Shown piece after piece: positions 55,056 through 60,000 of a stretch of 60,000 nucleotides of DNA. The notes below the pieces were generated by a model. It did not search any database, was not told the origin of the DNA, and saw only the letters and a program-made list of their open reading frames with translations. Within the stretch, counting starts at the first letter, position 1. Each line of letters opens with the position of its first letter. This DNA is from Hydractinia symbiolongicarpus (taxonomy: Eukaryota; Cnidaria; Hydrozoa; Anthoathecata; Hydractiniidae): positions 21,801,501-21,861,500 of the forward strand of contig NC_079881.1 of NCBI RefSeq assembly GCF_029227915.1, read 5' to 3'. A program made the position numbers and the translations under genes.

Positions 55056-58000
55056 CTTGACTTGATGCAGTATGAACTTGTCTGTTTCTATCATTCCCTA
55101 AAACAGCGAGATTTTGCTTTATATCAAGAAGGTTCTACTTGGAGCATGTTTAGTCGTTTTAAAGTTAACTATCATGATAAATTCCTACTTTTGAATGTAC
55201 ATGTTACAAATATAACTATCGTACTACTCAGTTCTAATATCCTAACACAATCAGCAGATGCTAAAGAGAGATTGTTGTTAGTATAAGGCGGGAATTACGC
55301 ACGAGAAATTCAAATATTACAGGTTCCATAACGAGGAGTGAATTGCTAGAGGGGGAAACGCAGCAGGTAAAACTCCCGCATAGATGTTCCAAAATAAGAT
55401 GCATTTAGCAATAACAATTATATTGGCAACATGGACATAACTTTTACTAAATTTAAGAAAATGGTAAAATGAAATCATTGTTAGACTTCAAGACTGAAAC
55501 AAAGAATGCAATTACTTAAATGAGGTTTTTAGTTCGAACCAAGTAATTTTTTGCTTACCAGCAGGTATCCCAAGAGAGTTAGTGTCAACATAATTGTTTA
55601 ATGATGTCCTGCAGCCTGGAGTATTTACTGGTGTGCTAGGCATAGAAGAGAAACTGACAGGTGAGCCATGCATTCTCCTGATTTGAAGATGGATATTGTT
55701 ATTACTCAATGGTGAACCAGGAAGACTCCTCATTTGTGGATAGGTATTGTGATTTATCGGTGAGCCAGGGAGACTTCTCGTTTGTAGACGGATGTCTGAA
55801 TTTATGGATACACCAGGAGCTAATTCGTTAAGGTTGGTACCATCTATGGTTATTGTTGGTTGTGTTCTCTTGGTTGCCTATAGTAAACACGGACACTGCA
55901 GAAATACCTAGCAACGCAATTAGTTCCTAGACAGGATATATGGTAAAAGTCAGTGTAATCGTTAAGGGCTCACACAAGTCACACATTTCCCTTTTACACC
56001 TATTGTATTCATCGATAACCAAATATTTTAGCAGTCAAACTGAACTACCATCGTATAGTTCAGTTTGTTCCAAATAACTAGGACTGGTTAACTGGTTAAT
56101 TTGGACAGGAAGAACACTCAGCTTTAAGCGTTTATGTTCAATTGACATTATTCTGAGTGGGTGCCCTGCTTAAGTAAGACGTTTACTTTAGAAAAACATT
56201 TGAGTTAGTGTAAACAAATCTGAATGAAAAATATTGGTTAACATATCTTTATTTTTGCAATCCAAAACTCATAAAACCACAAGAAAGTATAAACTTACTT
56301 TTTCTTTCCTTTTGTAGCTAAAAAAGTAAATATAAAAGTTTAGATAGATACAGATAATCTGCAGCAATTAATATAGATTATTTACAACAGGTGGTAGAAT
56401 AAATTGCATTTATGCTATACATCCAAATGTACAACTCATTTTTTCCAAAGTTTTTTGTATTCTCTTTTAAAATAATCATAACCCAGACCCAAGAATTAAA
56501 ATTCTATTCTTACCAGAATAAATTACATAAAATAATATGAATTTACAGAAATATATATGTAAATAACAAAGTTTGCGAAGAAAGCACATCCACTGAATGA
56601 GATTTCGAGTACATTTCCTGCCCTCTTTCTTATATTATACTTTTTCTTTTAACAACGCACAGAATTTTAACTTGATTTTATTTCAAAAAGACAAATTATA
56701 TATCCGTGACCATCAAAAGCCATTTAATCTTTGGTTTACCTTACATGCCTCATTTTTAAAAGGAGGTTCAGATACAAAAAATTATCAAACGGTTGTTGCA
56801 CGTGGTATATTTGCTGCAGAATTGTTTTGAATTTTGTTTACTAATACTTGGCAAATCAAAACAAATCAAATTCCAGAAAGGTCCATTCTCATAATTTACT
56901 ATCGCACTCAATGTAAAAATATTTCTCACCATTTAAAAGTCACGAATGACAACACCATTACAATCAGGAACAGCACTGACAGTGAAATTGCTAAGATTTG
57001 CCATAGGCTGAAGCTATCATCAGTACTACCTTCAGGCACATTTTGATTGTCTTTATTTTCACCTGCAAAAAGAAAAGTTATTGTTTGTACTCACGCAATC
57101 CAAAAATAGCCTCTTTAAATTTAGATTTTGACATGCGATTTCTGGAATTCTTTTCCCGTACAAAAAATAGTAGCCCTTGTACCGAATATCTGCGAATGAA
57201 GTTTTAGTATTTTTCATATTATTCCTGTGTTAAAGTTACATTAACAGTTAAGAAGTCTCCGGCTAGTTGATAAGTTTGATGTACATAAATCTAACTTTAG
57301 AGCTGTTCTGAAATTCTGGTAGGTAGTTTTAACAAATTAGTCTCCCTTAAACCACCTTCCTGCGACATAAACTATTAACATTTATTTTATTTAACTTTAG
57401 GGCAGTGTAATAGTTCTTGAAGCAGTGTGAATGCGTTTCTAGTATTGGATTAATAGTTACTACCATTTAATCGTATATTTCAGGGTACCCACTACAAACT
57501 CACTTGTGAGCATAGAAAGTGTTTTTACCTTTCATCTACATTACCACAAACCACACAAATATTATCATGAAGTGTAATTAGGCAGGAACCATTTAGCAAA
57601 CAAATTCATGCATCAATTCGCCAATTAATCCGGTTATAATAATATTTACTTACATTGTGTTCTCAGAAAAATGGCGACGGCCTAGCAAAATTGTTGATGT
57701 CAGCGAAAATTTGTCTTGGTCAATCATTTTGTTTGATATCATGTTTCCTTAACTTAGCTTACGCTATATACAAATTACTTAGCTGTGGTTACTCCACGGT
57801 TTTTTAAGAATATTTGATGCCCAAAAAAATCCAATATAAATGCGTAAGAAAAATTTTTGAAGTTTTTGGCTTAAACGTTACTAAATCCTCTTTTAGTATT
57901 AGAACATGCGTTCTTATACGAAATGGAATTTTGAATCTTACCATCTGCAGTCTTGACAACAAGAACAGTGAATCTTTTATTGTAAGTCACCGTTTTTAAT

Positions 58001-59588
58001 CATCATTTAGTCGGTGATTTGTGACAGCATGCGTGAAACCAAAAAACTTTCTAATAAAAGTGAAAGTATGACCAATTTGGTAATTAAGGACAATCTACCT
58101 GACCAACGCGAGCTGTCTTATGACAGAAGGGAAGTAAATTCTGTGTCATTTCAACCAACAACCGTCACGTAAGGACACGGGAATGTCATCAAGGAACCAC
58201 ACAAGTGACTATTACAGAAGGTTTAATGTTCATTCAGTCCGATTAAAATCCTACGTAAGTTGTGCGTGTTATGAAGAAATTTGTGGCGTAATTAAGCAGC
58301 CATTAAAGATAAAATGGAAACCAACGCATTGCATCAGTAATGTCTTGTTAAAAAAATTAGGCAACAAAAAACAATGGAAAGCCAATTTTTAAATAAAAAT
58401 GACGCACCAGGACAAAGGGGACCATATCCTTTGATGGCTATTGCAGCCATCAAAGGATATGGTCCCCTTTGTTTTATAAGGAAATTAATTACATGAAAAC
58501 GCGCTATCGATATCATGTAACCTTATACATAGTGGGTATAACTTTATTAAAGTTTATTTCCTGGTCTACGAACTTACCACCTTCTTATTATATGAAGGGA
58601 GGATCATGAGAGGATCAGGGCTTTTCATTTTTTGAATCTCTAATCTAAAACTAAAAAATAATCCATTTTTCACAAGAATCAATGTTAATTTTATTATCGT
58701 TTCAAGATCAGAGGTGGAGGGATGAAGAAAGAGGTAGCATTTGACATTCCTTCATTCATTTATTACAAACCTGTAATGATTTTCTATACATTTAATATTT
58801 GACATGTATAAAGTAGCTTTGATATATGTTAGTTTGCACATATGTTTCTTAAAAACGAGATAGTGTATTGCGCTAACCACAGGAAGCAGAGCACCGAGTT
58901 GAGATCAGAGTTCAAATTTTATTGAGATGTAGATTCTTGCAATCTTTGTCAATTCCGATTCATGTACGAAAAGTTAAAAAATGATTTATGAGATTATCTA
59001 TACTTAAAAATTTACAAGAAGGATCGATTCCTTCACAGCTTTCCCACAGAATTTGTACCAAAACGTTAAATATGTTAAGCATATTAGTCAAAACATTAGT
59101 ATTTCATGAGTTGGTTTGCATAGTGGCAAAACTACTTGGGAAAATAGGAAAGAATCTCAAACTTTCCCAGTAACATACAAATATATTATACGTAATACAA
59201 AGGAAGTCATAGTGTATTTTCAACTAGATTTAAGACCTAATTTTTCTTCCGGAAAGCATCTTTTAAAGCATAACTTCTCACAAAAAATAACTTTCACTCA
59301 GCAAATATCTTAAAACTTACAGCACAGTCTTTTAAAGATTTAGTAAATCGACAGCTAAAACTTACCAACGGAAAACAAACAAGATATGACGGCATTATTT
59401 GGTTTAAAAGCTGCGATATGATTCGGTAAACAGCGACAAACATTTTGGTAGAAATACGTATTTTTAATCCTGTCACATTCCTCTTTACTTTGAATATTCG
59501 GTATCACAATAGCTCCAACTGAATTCAATGGTTTAGAATAAACACCAATAAAAATCAAGACAAAAACAATACATCTTGTCTTCATCAT
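55024..59588 (-). CDS. Probable type I single-pass membrane protein, five exons, 3' end not found
   Basis: Exons 59366-59588, 56930-57062, 56299-56317, 55559-55877 and 55024-55055 have GT-AG borders and phases that join without a stop for 242 codons. Residues 1-19 are a signal peptide (MMKTRCIVFVLIFIGVYSK). A short ectodomain has Cys 38, 51, 53 and 70. One membrane helix at about 94-116 (ILAISLSVLFLIVMVLSFV) is followed by the basic stop-transfer stretch YKRKEKATKR. The cytoplasmic tail has three spaced R-SLPGSP / RRMHGSP motifs and ends in acidic EEEDQTITLDE. Looks like a small cell-surface receptor or adhesion protein; no family is recognised. Symmetric extra exons may sit in the large first intron, for example a frame ending FTVLVVKTADG at 57937. 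Confidence 0.6.
55559..55877 (-). CDS. Membrane-protein exon: cytoplasmic tail with LPGSP motifs
   Basis: Reads ATKRTQPTITIDGTNLNELA, then TRSLPGSPINHNTYPQM, RSLPGSPLSNNNIHLQI, RRMHGSPVSFSSMPSTPVN. Three related units of about 17 residues. SP and TP pairs suggest proline-directed phosphorylation sites. Acceptor ACTATAG, donor G|GTAAGC. Confidence 0.75.
56299..56317 (-). CDS. 19-bp micro-exon encoding the stop-transfer stretch
   Basis: TTTTTTAG before it and GTAAGT after it are excellent splice sites. With the TG left from the previous exon it gives C-YKRKEK and returns to phase 0, exactly what the next exon needs. Confidence 0.72.
56930..57062 (-). CDS. Membrane-protein exon: juxtamembrane and membrane helix
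   Basis: After TTTTGCAG it reads ENKDNQNVPEGSTDDSF and then a 23-residue hydrophobic run ending VLSFVTFK. Donor TG|GTGAGA. Confidence 0.75.
57070..59290. other. Large intron or spacer of the membrane-protein gene
   Basis: Contains the perfect hairpin at 58413 and no clear extra exon. A possible exon ends at the donor G|GTAAGA near 57932-57937 but has a poor acceptor. Confidence 0.45.
58413..58471. repeat. Perfect hairpin, 27-bp arms, 5-base loop
   Basis: CAAAGGGGACCATATCCTTT then GATGGCT, loop ATTGC, then the exact complement. The lack of any mismatch suggests recent origin or a small foldback element. Confidence 0.96.
59366..59588 (-). CDS. Membrane-protein exon 1: signal peptide and Cys-containing ectodomain
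   Basis: 74 codons from ATG at 59588 to the donor G|GTAAGT at 59361-59366. After the signal peptide it reads IQSKEECDRIKNTYFYQNVC, then RCLPNHIAAF and VISCLFSV. The CRCLP motif recalls Cys-rich extracellular repeats but no known domain is assigned. The left-over G matches the first two bases of the membrane-helix exon. Confidence 0.68.
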
Positions 59589-59599
59589 AGCTTTGTTGT

Positions 59600-60000
59600 A
59601 TATGATTCGAAAAAATTTACAAGCTTCTCAATTAACTTTATATTGTGGGGAACTTCAAAGAGCTAATGACTTTTTAATTAGTAATTTTTCATCTATAATT
59701 GTTTTGGGTTAATAATCATTACAGTTTCGTTTATATTTATAATCAAGTCGAAAAAAATTACACTTTTTGTGTTTTCTTGTTTTGTCTGTCATTGTCTTCT
59801 AACTCCCTTGTTAACTAACGTCAGTAAAAAGTTTTGTTATTGTTGTTCTCGACATTCGGATATATTATATTTAATTAAAAAAAATTATTTCATAATTAGT
59901 TTTACACTTTTGATTATAAGGGATGTTTGCCCACTCTCTGTCATTATACAAAATGTGCGAAAAATCATTAACCTTGTTTCATGTTTCCTTAGAATTGAAA
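59600..60000. other. Upstream region of the membrane-protein gene
   Basis: AT-rich; no exon or clear core promoter element seen. Confidence 0.45.

Noticed and set aside
57937-57990. Possible extra exon ending FTVLVVKTADG before a GTAAGA donor
   Set aside because: The phase at its 3' end fits the membrane-helix exon, but its acceptor (AATAAAAG) lacks a pyrimidine tract and exon 1 already joins the membrane exon in phase.
1-60000. CRISPR arrays, operons, ribosomal RNA genes
   Set aside because: The repeats are simple tandem arrays without spacers. Genes are split by introns and unlinked, and no rRNA-like sequence was seen. The window is eukaryotic nuclear DNA.

Overview
The window looks like nuclear DNA from a small invertebrate animal. 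It is strongly AT-rich, genes are split by short GT-AG introns (about 0.2 to 1.5 kb), and much of the rest is microsatellite, inverted-repeat element or retroelement relic. A Penelope-like element, a DIRS-type element, a metazoan T-type calcium channel and clusters of small secreted proteins together fit a cnidarian, possibly a hydrozoan. That placement is inference; nothing here names the species.

Layout. (1) 1-9022, minus strand: the 5' half of a T-type (Cav3) voltage-gated calcium channel. Twelve exons with matching splice phases cover the N-terminus, repeat I, the I-II linker and the start of repeat II; the gene runs off the left edge. A tract of about 86 GAA triplets lies about 265 bp upstream of its start codon. 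(2) 9.6-21.4 kb: no convincing gene, but a decayed Penelope endonuclease fragment, a GC-richer repeat and small tandem duplications. (3) 21.4-24.2 kb: a decayed DIRS-type retroelement (reverse transcriptase/RNase H and tyrosine recombinase) on the minus strand. (4) 25.3-38.5 kb: a family of secreted proteins with a strongly basic block, with one intact copy at 25.3 kb (minus), a broken copy near 31.6 kb (minus) and an expanded copy with four 36-residue repeats at 37.6 kb (plus). Between them lie a 5'-truncated Penelope-like element, a 300-bp inverted-repeat element and a 1.5-kb array of a 12-bp unit. (5) 40.8-41.8 kb: a decayed gene with HUH-endonuclease-like and helicase-like motifs. (6) 42.4 and 50.5 kb: two related small secreted acidic proteins; the first sits between two 89-bp direct repeats. 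(7) 47.1-48.4 kb, minus: an intronless major facilitator superfamily (MFS) transporter. (8) 53.5-54.4 kb: a non-autonomous element with piggyBac-like ends and TTAA flanks, carrying four TGACGTCA palindromes. (9) 55.0-59.6 kb, minus: a split gene for a probable single-pass membrane protein with signal peptide, a short Cys-containing ectodomain, one membrane helix, a 19-bp micro-exon and a cytoplasmic tail with repeated LPGSP-like motifs.

How they relate. The channel, transporter and membrane protein are ordinary single-copy-type genes. The two secreted families are the locally duplicated part of the window, one basic and one acidic. Their functions are not recognisable from sequence. Exon limits were set by hand from splice consensus and phase; no transcript evidence or homology search was available.
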